Position numbers and translations under genes: made by a program
Source: Meconema thalassinum
Taxonomy: Eukaryota > Arthropoda > Insecta > Orthoptera > Tettigoniidae
Direction of reading: 5' to 3'
Assembly (NCBI GenBank): GCA_946902985.2
Contig: OX336394.1
Location: 274,323,496 to 274,387,495 of the forward strand
Length of the DNA stretch: 64,000 nucleotides
Notes under the pieces: generated by a model
Told to the model about the DNA's origin: nothing
What the model saw: the letters and a program-made list of their open reading frames with translations, nothing else
The model's database searches: none
Part shown: positions 32,330-43,660 of the stretch, piece by piece
Layout of the letters: the number at the start of each line of letters is the position of its first letter
Position numbering within the stretch: position 1 is the stretch's first letter

Positions 32330-33658
32330 GGAAACTCGACCACAACTTAGATCCACGGATGACCTGGACTCAACCGAAATCATAACAGAAGGAGAGATCT
32401 TAACGGCTATCAAAAGAATGGGAAATAATAGATCCCCTGGCCCCGATGGAGTGCGAAATGAACATCTAAAACAAACAGCAGAAGTATTGTTGCCAGTATG
32501 GGTAGCACTACTGAACAAATGCTTGGAACGTGGACAAATTCCACTTGAATGGAGGAAGTCCACGATCAAGCTACTGTATAAGGGAAAAGGAAGTCCTGAG
32601 AGCCCTGACTCGTACCGAGGCATAGCACTGGAATCAGTGATCCTAAAATTATTAACAGGGATACTGACTACAAGGATAAATGTAATTGTAGATCCGTTGT
32701 TGCCAGATGAGCAATGTGGCTTTCGTAAAAAACGGTCAACGATTATGGCTGCAGAAAACCTCCTACGACACATAACAACGACGCTAGAAACACCGAAAGG
32801 TAAACTATGTAGTTTTCGTTGATTACTCGAAGGCTTTTGATTTAGTGAACAGAAAGTTGTTAATACATAAGTTGGAAACACTAACTGGCAGAACAAGGGT
32901 AACAACGCTCATATCAAACATATTAGCGGAAAACTATATACAAATCTATGATGGAGGTGGACAGTCAACCTGGATAATGCAAACAAATGGGGTATTGCAA
33001 GGGGACCCCCTCAGTCCTACATTATTCAATGTGCTTACATATGATGTTGGTGACAGAATTCGGAAACAACAGAAGCTAAATTATACATATATGCAGCCGA
33101 TATGGCAATTGCTTCAGAGCAGATACATGATTTGCAAACGGCTATAGACATACTAAGTGACTGGGCACAGACAAATGAAGTTACAATTAATGCGGACCAG
33201 ACAGAAATGATAATTTTTCGAAACGGTGGTAGGCCATCAAGTTCTGATCAAGTGATATGCAACGGGGAAAAACTAAAAGTCGTCACAAATTTAAAATACC
33301 TAGGCTTCACTCTACAGGTTACAGGAAAAAAAATCAACTGCATATCAGATCAAAAACAGCCGCTGCAATAAAAGCTATAAATGCCATCAGATATATTACC
33401 CTAATATCACTTGAGACAGCAATGGCACTTTTTAGAACAAAGGTACTGCCCTTTTAGACATACGGACTTGAGTTAATATGAGAATTTCTTACCTACATAC
33501 AGTTAGATGAAATAGAAAAAGTAAAATCTCGATTTCTCAAAAGAGACCTTGGAGTAGCAAAGACAACCAAGTCTAGACTTGTATACGAGCTTGCTAGAGA
33601 AACATTTTTAATAGAAGACCTACGAATGTTACTACTACTGCCAATTTCAGACAATTAA
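32286..33658 (+). pseudogene. LINE ORF2 reverse transcriptase, multiply broken
   Basis: RT blocks occur in three successive frames: NNRSPGPDGVRNEHLK and YKGKGSPESPDSYRGIALES (32,286-32,822); DYSKAFDLVNRKL and GVLQGDPLSPTLFNVL (to ~33,090); the catalytic box at 33,090-33,101 reads YAAD instead of YADD; then ITADQTEM-like and LKYLGF. The thumb continues with stops to the BEL1 insertion point. It is inactive. Confidence 0.85.
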
Positions 33659-33885
33659 TGTTATGGAACTGATTAAAAGAGTCTACTATGTCGTTTTTTG
33701 GTCCCTAAATGGCGGCCGCTGGCTGGAGGGCCATCTTGTGGTGTTTGGACTTTGTGACAAAAGACTGTGGCAGTTGTTCGTTGTTCCATGTTTGAATATG
33801 TCTGTTGTATAGTTGTGTAGTGAAATAAATAGTTAAATAAGTAATGGTTAACACTAATTCGGTGAATTAGTCCCTTAACAGAACA
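33659..33885 (+). repeat. BEL1 5' LTR
   Basis: Starts TGTTATGGAACTG and ends CCCTTAACAGAACA. It contains AATAAATAG near its 3' part, a possible poly(A) signal. A two-base gap (TA) separates it from the primer-binding site. Confidence 0.93.
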
Positions 33886-33887
33886 TA

Positions 33888-33906
33888 TGGTGACCCCGAC
33901 GGGATT
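33888..33906 (+). promoter_or_regulatory. BEL1 primer-binding site
   Basis: TGGTGACCCCGACGGGATT begins with the TGG expected to pair with a tRNA 3' CCA. The same phrase is common at BEL/Pao primer sites. I do not assign the tRNA. Confidence 0.75.
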
Positions 33907-33992
33907 TAATACGTAAATTACGAGAAATTACGGCAAGATACGTAAGATTTCTTTGTGTGTGAAAATCTTGGTATAGCCTAGCCTACACGACA

Positions 33993-36183
33993 ATGGAAAA
34001 GCTAGTGAAACAACGTAAGCCAATTCGAGCGTCCTACACAAAGACGTATAATGAGGTAATGCGTCATTTAACCAGCGAAATAGAAGATGCTGATGAAATT
34101 GGAGAGGTTAAGTGCTGAACTTGCTCCTTTGGATGAAAAAATACTGGAACTAGCATTAGAAGAAGAGGATGATGTCTACAGCCGTGAGTACGGGGCAGTT
34201 GAGACTTATAGAGATAATTTAGATGAAGTAAGGTTAAAAATGACTAATATTTGCTCTAATGTTGATGTGGTTAGAGAACACATTTCTGAAGCTTCATCTG
34301 CAGCTAAAAGAAACTTGAAACTTCCTAGGTTGGAACTAGCCAAGTTTGGAGGGGACGTTAAAGATTGGTTAGGATTCTGGAGCATGTTTAAGAGAATCCA
34401 TGAAGATAGTGACATAGAATCAGTAGATAAATTTCAATATCTGATTCAGTGCACCAAACCTGACAGTCGTGCCAGAGAACTTCTGAACAGTTTCCCGGCT
34501 ACCGCTGAAAACTATCCAAAGGTTATAGAGTGCATGAAGAATCGGTTCGGTCGTGAAGATCTCCTGATGGAGTACTACGTTAGGGAGCTTATTGGATTAG
34601 TCATTCAGAATGTGTCGCACAACAATGACAAATCACAAATAGCTGTAGGCCTACTGTATGACACATTAGAGAGCAAGTTAAGAGCTCTAGAATCTATAGG
34701 TGTGACAAGGGATAAGTATGGGTCCATGTTGTTCCCTCTCGTGGAATCATGCTTACCTGAAGATGTTTTAAGGACATGGCTCAGAAATCAATCAGTGAAT
34801 GATGAGTTGATTGGTGAACAGAATGATAGGCTAGAGGCTCTTCTAAATTTCCTCAAACATGAAGTGGAGGGAGAAGAGAGGATAACCTTTGCTCGGGCAG
34901 GTTTTGGTCTGTCCGATACGAAAAGACAAGAGAGAGTGAGAGGAAAAAATGTCGACACACATTTACCTACGGCAAATTCTTTGTTCTCGGCCAAGTTTGA
35001 AGGCAAGAAGAGAAAGTGTGTGTTTTGTGGCAAATTCCACGAGAGCAAAGAATACCACCTTGCTCAACAAATGAGTTTGGAGGAAAGGCGCAACAAGCTG
35101 GCCAAAGAAAACTGTTGTTTTGCTTGTCTTAAGGTAGGACACAGGATGAATAATTGCAAGGCACATCTTCGTTGCCCACTGTGCACTAGCCCTCATGTTG
35201 TGATCATGTGTCATAAACTGAATACAGAGGAGGTCGAGGAGAAACCTGAATCTAAAATGCAGGATGACAGGGAAAGGCAGAGCAATATCTCCATGAACAT
35301 TCAGAGTGCCACAAAGGAAGTGATTCTACAGACGTTGTGCATCAAATTGACACATAAGGGAAAAGAGAAGATGGTTCGAGCACTTATAGACAGTGGATCA
35401 CAAAGATCCTACATTTTACGGAAGACTGCTGAGGAAATGGGATATAAACCTTTGAAGACCGAGATGATGATCCACAAGTTGTTTGGGGGCGCTGAGACCC
35501 GTGAAGAAGATCATCACCTGTATGATGTGAACGTAAGCAGCTGTGCTGGTTCCTTTAATACCACGTTGCAATTGATTGACCAGAAGGTAATATGTGGGAA
35601 GATTCCAAGGTTGAAGTTTGGACCGTGGATGAAAGAAATGAAAGCAAAAAAGATATGGCTGTCTGATGTGGGAACAAATCCATCCGACGTGGAAGTCCTG
35701 TTAGGAGCTGATGTTGCGAGGAGTCTTTTGCTGAAAGAAACCCATAAGCTTGAATCAGGATTGGTTGCTGTGAGGACAACGCTTGGCTGGACCGTGACTG
35801 GTAAATTGAAAGACGAAGAGGGTAGTTCCCTGGCTTTGTATTCATCTAACCTGTTCATTCAATCTGCCTCTATAACCAACCTTTGGAACTTGGAGACTAT
35901 AGGCATATCTGACCCCATGGAAAACAAGTCGAGAGAAGAGATGGAAGAAGCTGCACGTCATTACTTCCAAGAGACTGTAAAGGTTAATGCGGATAGCCGA
36001 TATGAAGTTGCGTTACCTTGGTTGGAGAGCCGACAGTACTTACGGAACAACAAGGAGATAGCGGAGAAGAGATTGATCTCAGTTTCAAATAGACTGACCA
36101 AAGAAGGAAAGTTTGAGGAATATGGAAATGTGTTTCAGGAATGGATGAATGAGGGCATAATTGAAGAGGTTCCAGAAGGATAA
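33993..36183 (+). pseudogene. BEL1 gag-protease
   Basis: The likely start is MEKLVKQRKPIRAS at 33,993; a one-base shift near 34,105 moves to the long frame 34,087-36,183. The gag domain (DUF1759-like) contains LPRLELAKFGGDVKDWLGFW. Two CCHC-type knuckles are CCFACLKVGHRMNNC and CPLCTSPHVVIMCH. The aspartic protease (DUF1758-like) has ALIDSGSQRSYI. A stop at 36,183 ends the frame before the RT. Confidence 0.9.
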
Positions 36184-37231
36184 AAGGAAGACCTGTGTTA
36201 TTATTTACCACACCGGGGAATCTTCAAAGAAAACTCGACCACCAATGTGAGACCCGTGTTCGATGGATCCAGCAAATCGAAGGGTACTCCTTCTTTAAGT
36301 GAATGTCTCGAAAATGGTCCCAATTTGCTACAACAAATCCCCACGCTTCTATTGATGTTTCGAAAAATAGGATTGGAGTGATTTCCGATATTAAGAAGGC
36401 TTTTCTTCAGATATCTGTTCAGGAAATTGATCGTGATTACTTGCGCTTCTTGTGGTGGAAGGATTCAAAGGATAGTGAATTGGAGGTTTTTCGACATTGC
36501 CGAGTCGTATTTGGTCTGAATTGCAGCCCATTTCTGCTGGAAGCAGTTCTTGACCTTCAATTGAAAGAGAGCGTAGACTACCAAGAGACAGCAAAAAGAC
36601 TGAGAAATTCCTTCTATTTAGACAATTGTATCACCTCTTTGGATAATGAGGAAGAATTGAGTACGTTTATAGAAGAATCTACCACATTGCTGGCCAGAGC
36701 AAGTTTTGATCTTCGTAACTGGGAGTACACAAGTCTAAATTCTCCCGAGAGCGACTCGTCAGTACCTGAGGTAACCTCGGTATTAGGACTTCGATGGAAC
36801 AATTCAGAAGATGTTCTTTCTTGTGAGAAAATTGACATGTCGAAGATTGGCGACAAGATCACTAGAAGAATGTATTGGCGGCTGCTCAGAGAATCTTTGA
36901 TCCTATAGGATTCACATGTCCTGTCTCTCTAGTAACGAAGTTGCTGTTCCAGGAAAGTTGGCGGAAGAAAATGAGCTGGGATGAAGAAATGGAGGATGAC
37001 ATGAGGAAGAAGTTTGAAATTTGGCATCAAGAACTTGAGGTATTGCCTGATATTAAAATTCCCAGACAAATGGCACGCTGCATGACACAGGAATCTTGGA
37101 GCCTTCATACGTTCTGCGACGCAAGTGGAGTAGCATATGCTGCGGTTGTGTTTCTTCGTTCAGAAGATGGAAAGGACACAAATATAACGCTTCTTCAAGC
37201 AAAGTCTCGTGTAGCGCCGCTGAAAAAATGA
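36184..37231 (+). pseudogene. BEL1 reverse transcriptase and RNase H start
   Basis: RT in frame 36,303-36,908: VISDIKKAFLQISVQEIDRD, VVFGLNCSPFLLEAVL and the catalytic box FYLDNC at 36,612-36,629, where BEL elements have FYVDDC. A frameshift near 36,890 leads to RIFDPIGFTCPVSLVTKLLF and LHTFCDASGVAYAAVVF, the RNase H first strand. Confidence 0.88.
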
Positions 37232-37794
37232 CTATTTCGCGGTTGGAACTCCTAGCTTGTTCAATTGGAGCTCGCCTTGCATTTTCCATAAAGGCAAGTT
37301 TAGGATTAGCAGAGCTTTCAACATATTATTGGACAGACTCCACAACAGCTCTCTGCTGGATCAAGAGGAAGGAAGTCTGGGGAACTTTTGTAGCAAATCG
37401 AGTGAAGGAAATTAAACAGGTGTCTAACCGTGATAGCTGGAATCATGTACGTGGAGTGAATAACCCGGCTGACCTACCTTCTATGGGTTGTTCTGCTTCC
37501 AAACTCTTGACGTCGAAATGGTGGGAGGGCCCTCATTGGTTGAGATCTCCTAGTTCGGAATGGCCTCTCGACAATGCCTTGCCTGATGAAGAAAGGGTAA
37601 ATGAAGAGAAAAGGAATTTCAACTGTACTAGTTTCTGTGGAACCAGAAGGAAAGTGGTATCTGAAATACTTTTCCAAGTACTCAAAAGTTGTCAGGATGA
37701 CAGCCTGGATTCTACGATTCATCCACAACACAGCAAAAGAAGGCAAAAAACGTATTTCAAAGGAACTCCAAGTCGAAGAATTGCAAGTAGCTGA
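37096..37794 (+). pseudogene. BEL1 RNase H/connection segment
   Basis: The frame contains ISRLELLACSIGARLAFSIK, STYYWTDSTTALCWIKRKE and NHVRGVNNPADLPSMGCSAS, all typical of the BEL RNase H and its link to integrase. Then WWEGPHWLRSPSSEWP. Coding moves to the integrase frame near 37,610. Confidence 0.85.
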
Positions 37795-39274
37795 AAGGAG
37801 ACTGTTGAAGATCGTTACGCAAGAGATGCTCGCCGAAAAGGAGCAGTCCTTCAAAAATCTGAACGTGTTTGAAGATGAAAGAGGATTACTTCGAGTAAAA
37901 ACAAGGTTAATAAGTAGAACGGTCGATGAATTATTCCTCTCTCCAATTCTGCTACCAGCTAAACACCAGCTAGTTCACACGATGATCCTGGAGAAACATC
38001 TAGAACTGTCTCATGCTGGAGTACAAGTTCTTCTCTCCACTTTGCGAGGACGGTTTTGGATTGTTAATGGTAGAAGGACAATAGGAAAGGTGATTTCGAG
38101 CTGTGTCAGGTGCAGAAGACACCAAGCAAAGGGAATTATCATCGAAGTTGCACCTTTACCAGAGGATCGGATTAGAGACGCTTCTGTCTTTGAAATTGTA
38201 GGAATTGATCTGGCTGGCCCGTTATACCGCCGAGGAGGTGAAAAGGTCTGGGTGGTGCTATTCACGTGTGCGGTCTTCAGAGCTGTGCATTTTGAACTCG
38301 TTAGGACACTATCTACTCCAGGGTTTCTGCAAGCATTGAGGCGATTCGTCGCTCGAAGAGGGAGACCAAACATCATTTACAGTGATAATGGGACAAATTT
38401 TGTGGGAGCAGAAAATGCTTTCAGTGAAGTTGACTGGACCAAAATAAATGTTGAGGCTACGTGCATGAGAATTGTTTGGAAATTCAATCCTCCCACTGCT
38501 GCATGGTGGGGTGGGTTTTGGGAGCGTATTGTTCAAATGCTGAAGAAGTTGTTGCGACGAGTACTAGGTCGTTCCTCCTTACACTATGAGGAACTATTAA
38601 CGGTTCTGTTGGACGTGGAGGCAGTCATCAATTCTCGGCCTTTGACTTATTTGTCTGAAGATAGTGATGACTTGGTAGCGTTGACACCTGCAATGTTTCT
38701 TCAGGACATTCCAAGGGTGGGAGTACCCGATATTGATCACATTGATCAGATAAACCATGGAAAAAGGTTCAGGCACATGCAGCATTTGAGGGCAGAATTG
38801 CGAAAAAGATTCAGACTAGAGTACCTAGGGCAACTTAAACCGGGAAAAGGCAAAGCAAACTCACATCGAGAATTGAAGGTGGGAGAAGTAGTGATACTCG
38901 GAAGTGACAGTGCACGTATAATGGACTGGCCTTTAGGAAGGGTGGTTTCAGTACATCTCGGAAAGGACAATGTCGTCAGAGTGTTCAAGGTGAAGACTAC
39001 AAATGGAGAGCTGAAGCGGCCTGTGCAGAACATATATCCTCTAGAAGCAACTCCGTTTACTGAGTGGCAGTGTGAAGAAGAGGTCTTGGATAAAGACCCT
39101 GGTGTTCCTGTTTCGAGCCCTGGTGTTCCTGTTTCGAGCTCTGGTGTTCCTGTATCGAGCCCTGGTGCACCTGTATCGAGCCCTGATGTTCCTGCCTCAC
39201 CCCCTGGTGTTCCTCATTTGAGTTCGACAAGGTGTAGGAGGAAGATACGAATTTCATCCCGCCTCAATTTGTAA
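37601..39274 (+). CDS. BEL1 integrase with DUF5641 and heptapeptide repeat
   Basis: 557 open codons. The H-C zinc region has HLELSHAGVQVLLSTLRGRF and CVRCRRHQAKG. The D-D-E core has GIDLAGPLY, IYSDNGTNFVGAE and WWGGFWERIVQMLKKLLRRV. Then comes the DUF5641 C-terminus (VVILGSDSARIMDWPLGRVV). The protein ends in a Pro/Ser heptad repeat of type GVPVSSP (39,099-39,225). This is the only long intact segment of BEL1; all three acidic catalytic residues are present. Confidence 0.9.
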   Translation: MKRKGISTVLVSVEPEGKWYLKYFSKYSKVVRMTAWILRFIHNTAKEGKKRISKELQVEELQVAERRLLKIVTQEMLAEKEQSFKNLNVFEDERGLLRVKTRLISRTVDELFLSPILLPAKHQLVHTMILEKHLELSHAGVQVLLSTLRGRFWIVNGRRTIGKVISSCVRCRRHQAKGIIIEVAPLPEDRIRDASVFEIVGIDLAGPLYRRGGEKVWVVLFTCAVFRAVHFELVRTLSTPGFLQALRRFVARRGRPNIIYSDNGTNFVGAENAFSEVDWTKINVEATCMRIVWKFNPPTAAWWGGFWERIVQMLKKLLRRVLGRSSLHYEELLTVLLDVEAVINSRPLTYLSEDSDDLVALTPAMFLQDIPRVGVPDIDHIDQINHGKRFRHMQHLRAELRKRFRLEYLGQLKPGKGKANSHRELKVGEVVILGSDSARIMDWPLGRVVSVHLGKDNVVRVFKVKTTNGELKRPVQNIYPLEATPFTEWQCEEEVLDKDPGVPVSSPGVPVSSSGVPVSSPGAPVSSPDVPASPPGVPHLSSTRCRRKIRISSRLNL

Positions 39275-39327
39275 ATTTTCCTTGTTCTGTAATATTTGAA
39301 GTACAGTGGTTTTAATCATAGTATGAT

Positions 39328-39346
39328 AAAAAAAAAGGTGGGAGGA
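39328..39346 (+). promoter_or_regulatory. BEL1 polypurine tract
   Basis: AAAAAAAAAGGTGGGAGGA directly precedes the 3' LTR. It would prime plus-strand synthesis. Confidence 0.85.
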
Positions 39347-39576
39347 TGTTATGGAACTGATTAAAAGAGTCTACTATGTCGTTTTTGGACCCTAAATGGC
39401 GGCCGCTGGCTGGCAGGGCCATCTTGTGGAGTTTGGACTTTGTGACAAAAGACTGTGGCAGTTGTTGTTCGTTGTTCCATGTTTGAATATGTCTGCTGTA
39501 TAGTTGTGTAGTGAAATAAATAGTTAAATAAGTAATGGTTAACACTAATTCGGTGAATTAGTCCCTTAACAGAACA
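39347..39576 (+). repeat. BEL1 3' LTR
   Basis: 230 bp, TGTTATGGAACTG to AACAGAACA. It differs from the 5' LTR by a few substitutions (for example TCTGTTG/TCTGCTG) and short indels (GTTGTT repeat). Confidence 0.93.
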
Positions 39577-39930
39577 ATTACAGAAAACTGCTGCGAGATC
39601 AACAGAATAAAAAACAGGACATACCCAGGGAATTCTACACGTCAAATGCGATGTTGGACCGAAGATGGATGCATCTATTCTGTGAAATGCGACATGTCGT
39701 GACCAGACTTGCGGTACATGGGTTTCACCACAAGATCTGCTCAAGGTAGGTGTTCCATAATCCAGATGGAAATTACATTTGTGAACTATGTGGGGATGTA
39801 TATGAAATGTACCAAATCGTTTCTTGCCCAAAACGAACCATGTCGATAGTGGCATACAGCGCAGACTAGTGTACAAAATGTATACTGTACGTTAACAACA
39901 TGGCCACAGGCTGCAATAAAGATTATTATT

Positions 39931-41573
39931 ATATATCATCTACCACATCCATTGTTCATATCTACCTTCTCCTTGCCTCTTCCACTGCCATCGTAATGTC
40001 CAGGCCGTCAGGCAGCGGCCATTACCACGTGATCAGCTGATCGACAGAGTCGGAGATGCAACGGCCATTTGCTTAAATGTGTGTCGTTTGTTGTGTGCTG
40101 TTTATACATTTTAATTAGTGTCCGAGTGAAAAGCAATACGTAAGAACGCTACTACTTACGTCATCCAGAATGAGGATCATTCCGTTTGTTTCCTGAAGCA
40201 AATGTTCATTCTGTAGGTAGGTTATTAGCCAATAGGCCTATCTATAAAAAGTTCGAGTTGCAGGCATGTTGCATGTTGTGGTTCAGTTAGAACCTTTGCA
40301 TCGCTTATTTTCGACTAATGCAGGCTTTTTGGATGGTAATACAATATTCTATTTGTTCATTGTAACAATTAATCCTGCCCATGTCCCTGGCATGCCGAAA
40401 AGTTGTTGTGTTACCGGTTGCGAAAGCAACTAGTATGATGGAGATGATTAGGTTATCAGCCTTGTTTTTTCTTCCCCGCCGACGAAAATTTAAGAAAGCA
40501 ATGGAAACTTAAAATCCCTAGAAAAGATTTGCGCATTACAGGGAACACAAGAATGGTCTGTGCATTGATTACAGTTAAAGATAGGTTACGTTGTGCAGCA
40601 TGAGCCACGAGTAGGTAGTTTAGAATGTGATCTGTGGAATAGCCTAGAATTTATGTAGACATGTAGGCCTATAGTACATAGATAGGCTACATTAGTTATT
40701 ATTTTTTCTGTACTGTATCTTACTCCATAAGAGGTTAAACTCTAGTGCTGGTATCACAACAGTAGCTCAATACTGACTGAAATTATGACACTTAGATTAG
40801 GAGGTATTCCTTTGTATAAAATTTTAAGTAAAACTTTTTTAACTACTGAAATTAACGATTAACATTTTTCTGGTGGTCAAGTAGTACCGCAGTGAATTGG
40901 TACATACAATTTTATGCGAAGAAATGGTTCTTGAACCTTATTTTTCTGACAGGAGGGCAAGGGGGACATAGTGTTTTTATACTTTTCGCTATCGTTTTAC
41001 CCTCCAGGATCAGCTTTTCCCACGGACTAAGCGAGGGATCCCACCTCTACCGCCACTGAGGGCAGTGTCCTGGAGCTTGAGAATCTGAGTCAGGGATACA
41101 ACTGGGGTGTGTGACCAGCACTAACTTCCGCCCAGTTTTTATACTTAATTATGTTTATTCGAAGAATATCCTGTTTTGTGAACGTCATTCTTTTTTGTGA
41201 GAAGAAATGAAGTTGGACAACAGTGTTAGTTTTTTAGTTGTTTTTTTTTGTGGAATCCTCAGTATAGTGACATTGACCTTTTGAAATTTAACCATTTTTC
41301 TGACAGGCCAAGGGGGATAGCGGTTATATTGTACAAGAGATACTTATTTGAAGAAGATCCTCATTAAAGTAACAGTGGCTTTTGGCCCCAATTACTTTGG
41401 TTAGTGCATAAATATACAAAAATTCAAAAGTATATTTTTATATCTGTATTTTGCTGGTATTGTTTAGAGAGGAGGAATAATTTTCATAACTTTGTTTTAC
41501 TGACTGTCAAGAATGGCAGATTTCTTACTTAGCCTTTTTTCTCATGCAAGTCCAGAAGTGAATAGCTAGTATT
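39931..41573. other. Non-coding spacer containing a THAP remnant
   Basis: Apart from the THAP-like remnant at 40,392-40,600 I see no gene. Short phrases (TAGGCCTA, GTAGGTTA) and T-runs only. Confidence 0.5.
40392..40600 (+). pseudogene. Degenerate THAP zinc-finger domain
   Basis: ATG at 40,392 begins MPKSCCVTGCESN and then stops. After frame changes the sequence continues FFFPADENLRKQWKLKIPRK with DLRITGNTRMVC. The starting C-x4-C, FP, W and NTR-x-C landmarks fit a THAP DNA-binding domain, found in P-element-like transposases and in many host proteins. The terminal C-x2-H pair is eroded (MVCALI). It may be a remnant of a THAP transposon or of a host THAP gene copy. Confidence 0.55.
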
Positions 41574-41639
41574 AGCCTACTTTCGATTTTTGCAAAAAAT
41601 GAAAGTAGACTTATGAGATCAACACAGGGCGAAAAAAGT

Positions 41640-41722
41640 GTGTCTATCTGTGTGTGTGTATGTGTGTGTGTGAGTCTGTGTGTGTGTGTCTGTGTGTCTG
41701 TGTGTGTGTGAGTGTGTGTACT
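41640..41722. repeat. (GT)n microsatellite in element 2
   Basis: Interrupted GT/GTCT tract directly after the terminal hairpin of element 2; the counterpart in element 1 is 5,060-5,092. Confidence 0.85.
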
Positions 41723-41748
41723 CTGAATGTCTGTCCCCCCCCCCTATC

Positions 41749-43660
41749 AATTCGAACACGGTGAATGCGAATTGAACGAAATTTGGTACAAAGGTAGCAC
41801 TAGCAAAGGACACCTCAGTGTCATGTTTTATATCGCCGCCATCTTGAAGGAAACGTAATGGCGGCCACACAAATGTTCAAAGCTTAAATCAAATTACGAC
41901 TAACCTAATCATCCGATCTCTACCAAATTTTGCAACAACATACCTTTATGGGGGGAGCATCCTTTGACCAAACTAATAAGTCATCAGCGTAATAGTTTGC
42001 GGATGGCGGCCATCTTTGTGTGACAATCGATTCCCCCTATTAATTCGAACACGGTGCAACCGAATGGAACGAAATTTGGTACAGAGGTAGTACTAACAAA
42101 AGGCACCTCAGTGTCATGTTTTATATTGCCGCCATCTTGACGGAAACGTAATGGCGGCCACACAAATGTTCGAAGCTTAAATCAAATTACGATTAACCTA
42201 ATCATCCTATCTCTACCAAATTTTGCAACAACATACCTTTATAGGGGAAGCATCCTTTGACCAAATAACTAGGTCATTAGCCTAATAGTTTGCGGATGGC
42301 GGCCATCTTTGTGTGAAAATCAATTCCCCTATAAATTCAAACACGGTGAAACCAAATGGAACGAAATTCGGTACAGAGGTAGCACTAGCGAAGGGCACCT
42401 CAGTGTCATGTTTTATATCGCCGCCATCTTGACAGAAACGTAATGGCGGCCACACGAATGTTCAAAGCTTAAATCAAATTACGATTAACCTAATCATCCG
42501 ATCTCTACCAAATTTTGCAACTACATACCTTTATGGAGGGAGCATCCTTTGACCAATCTAATAGGTTATTAGCCTAATAGTTTGTGGGTGGCGGCCATCT
42601 TTATGTCAAAATTGATTCCCCCTATTAATTCGAACACGGTGGAACCGAATGGAACGAAATTTGGTACAGAGGTAGCACTAGCAAGGGGCACCTCAGTGTC
42701 ATGTTTTATATCGCCACCATCTTGACTGAAACGTAATGGCGGCCACACGAATGTTCAAAGCTTAAATCAAATTACGATTAACCTAATCATCCGATCTCTA
42801 CCAAATTTTGCAATTACATACCTTTATGGAGGGAGCATCCCTTGACCAATCTAATAGGTCATTCGCCTAATAGTTTGCGGATGGCGGCCATCTTTGTGTC
42901 AAAATCGATTCTCCCTATTAATTCAAACACAGTGAAACCGAATGGAACGAAATTTGGTACAGAGATAGCACTAGCAAAGGGCATCTCAGTGTCATGATTT
43001 ATATCGCCGCCATATTGACAGAAACGTAATGGCGGCCACACAAATGTTCAAAGCTTAAATCAAATTACGATTAGCCTAATCATCCGATCTCTAGCAAATT
43101 TAGCAACAACATACCTTTATGGAGGGAGCATCCTTTGACGAAACTAATAGGTCATCAGCCTAATATTTTGCGGATGGCGGCCATCTTTGTGTGAAAATCG
43201 ATTCCCCTTATCAATTCGAACACGGTGAAACCGAATGGAACAAAATTTGGTACAGAGGTAGCACTAGCAAAGGGCACCTCAGTGTCATGTTTTATATCAC
43301 CACTATCTTGACGGAAACGTAATCGCGGCCACCCAAATGTTAAAAGCTAAAATGTAATTACGACCAACCTAATAATCTAGTCTCTACCAAATTTTGCAAC
43401 ACCATATCTTTATGTGGGAAACATATTCAGACCAAACTGCAAGAACATCAGTCCAATAGTTTGCAGATGGTGGCCAAGTATGTGTGCAAATCGATTCCCC
43501 CTATCAATTCAAACACGGTGAAACCGAATTGAACGAAATTTGGTACAGAGGTAGCACTAGCAAAGGGCACCTCATATTCATGTTTAATATCCCTATAGCA
43601 CGTTGTATTTCAACACGCTACTACAACCAACATTCAATCATACTCCTTGAAAAGGACAAA
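41749..43660. repeat. 293-bp satellite-like tandem array (6.5 units)
   Basis: AATTC(G/A)AACACGG begins at 41,749, 42,042, 42,334, 42,627, 42,920, 43,213 and 43,506, a near-exact 293-bp period. Each unit holds ACGAAATTTGGTACAGAGG, an inverted pair GCCGCCAT...ATGGCGGC around 'cttgacggaaacgta', and the palindromic GATGGCGGCCATC. The last full unit (from 43,213) is the most diverged, and the seventh is truncated by the right terminus. Confidence 0.9.

Larger units (their letters stand above)
33659..39576 (+). mobile_element. BEL/Pao LTR retrotransposon 1
   Basis: Full-length element, 5.9 kb, with 227- and 230-bp LTRs (TGT...ACA), PBS, gag-protease-RT-RNase H-integrase order and a polypurine tract. 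The flanks ATTAA (33,654-33,658) and ATTAC (39,577-39,581) match at four of five bases, a worn target duplication. It is inserted in the ORF2 of a LINE. LTRs differ at about three substitutions plus small indels, and the coding region has frameshifts. Confidence 0.95.
30164..39930 (+). mobile_element. Two-ORF non-LTR retrotransposon split by BEL1
   Basis: ORF1 (PHD finger) at 30,164-30,800 and ORF2 (endonuclease-RT) from 31,136. Coding is interrupted at 33,658 by BEL1 and resumes at 39,577, where the ORF2 C-terminus (WMHLFCEMRHVVTRL; YICELCGDVYEMYQIVSCPK) continues. The tail is CAATAAAG plus (ATT)n at about 39,913-39,930. Several frameshifts and stops show that it was already old when BEL1 inserted. 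The PHD-bearing ORF1 recalls CR1-group elements, but the clade is not settled by eye. Confidence 0.8.

Noticed and set aside
41749..43660. CRISPR-like array
   Set aside because: Long (293-bp) units without distinct spacers in a eukaryotic transposon context; it is a tandem satellite.
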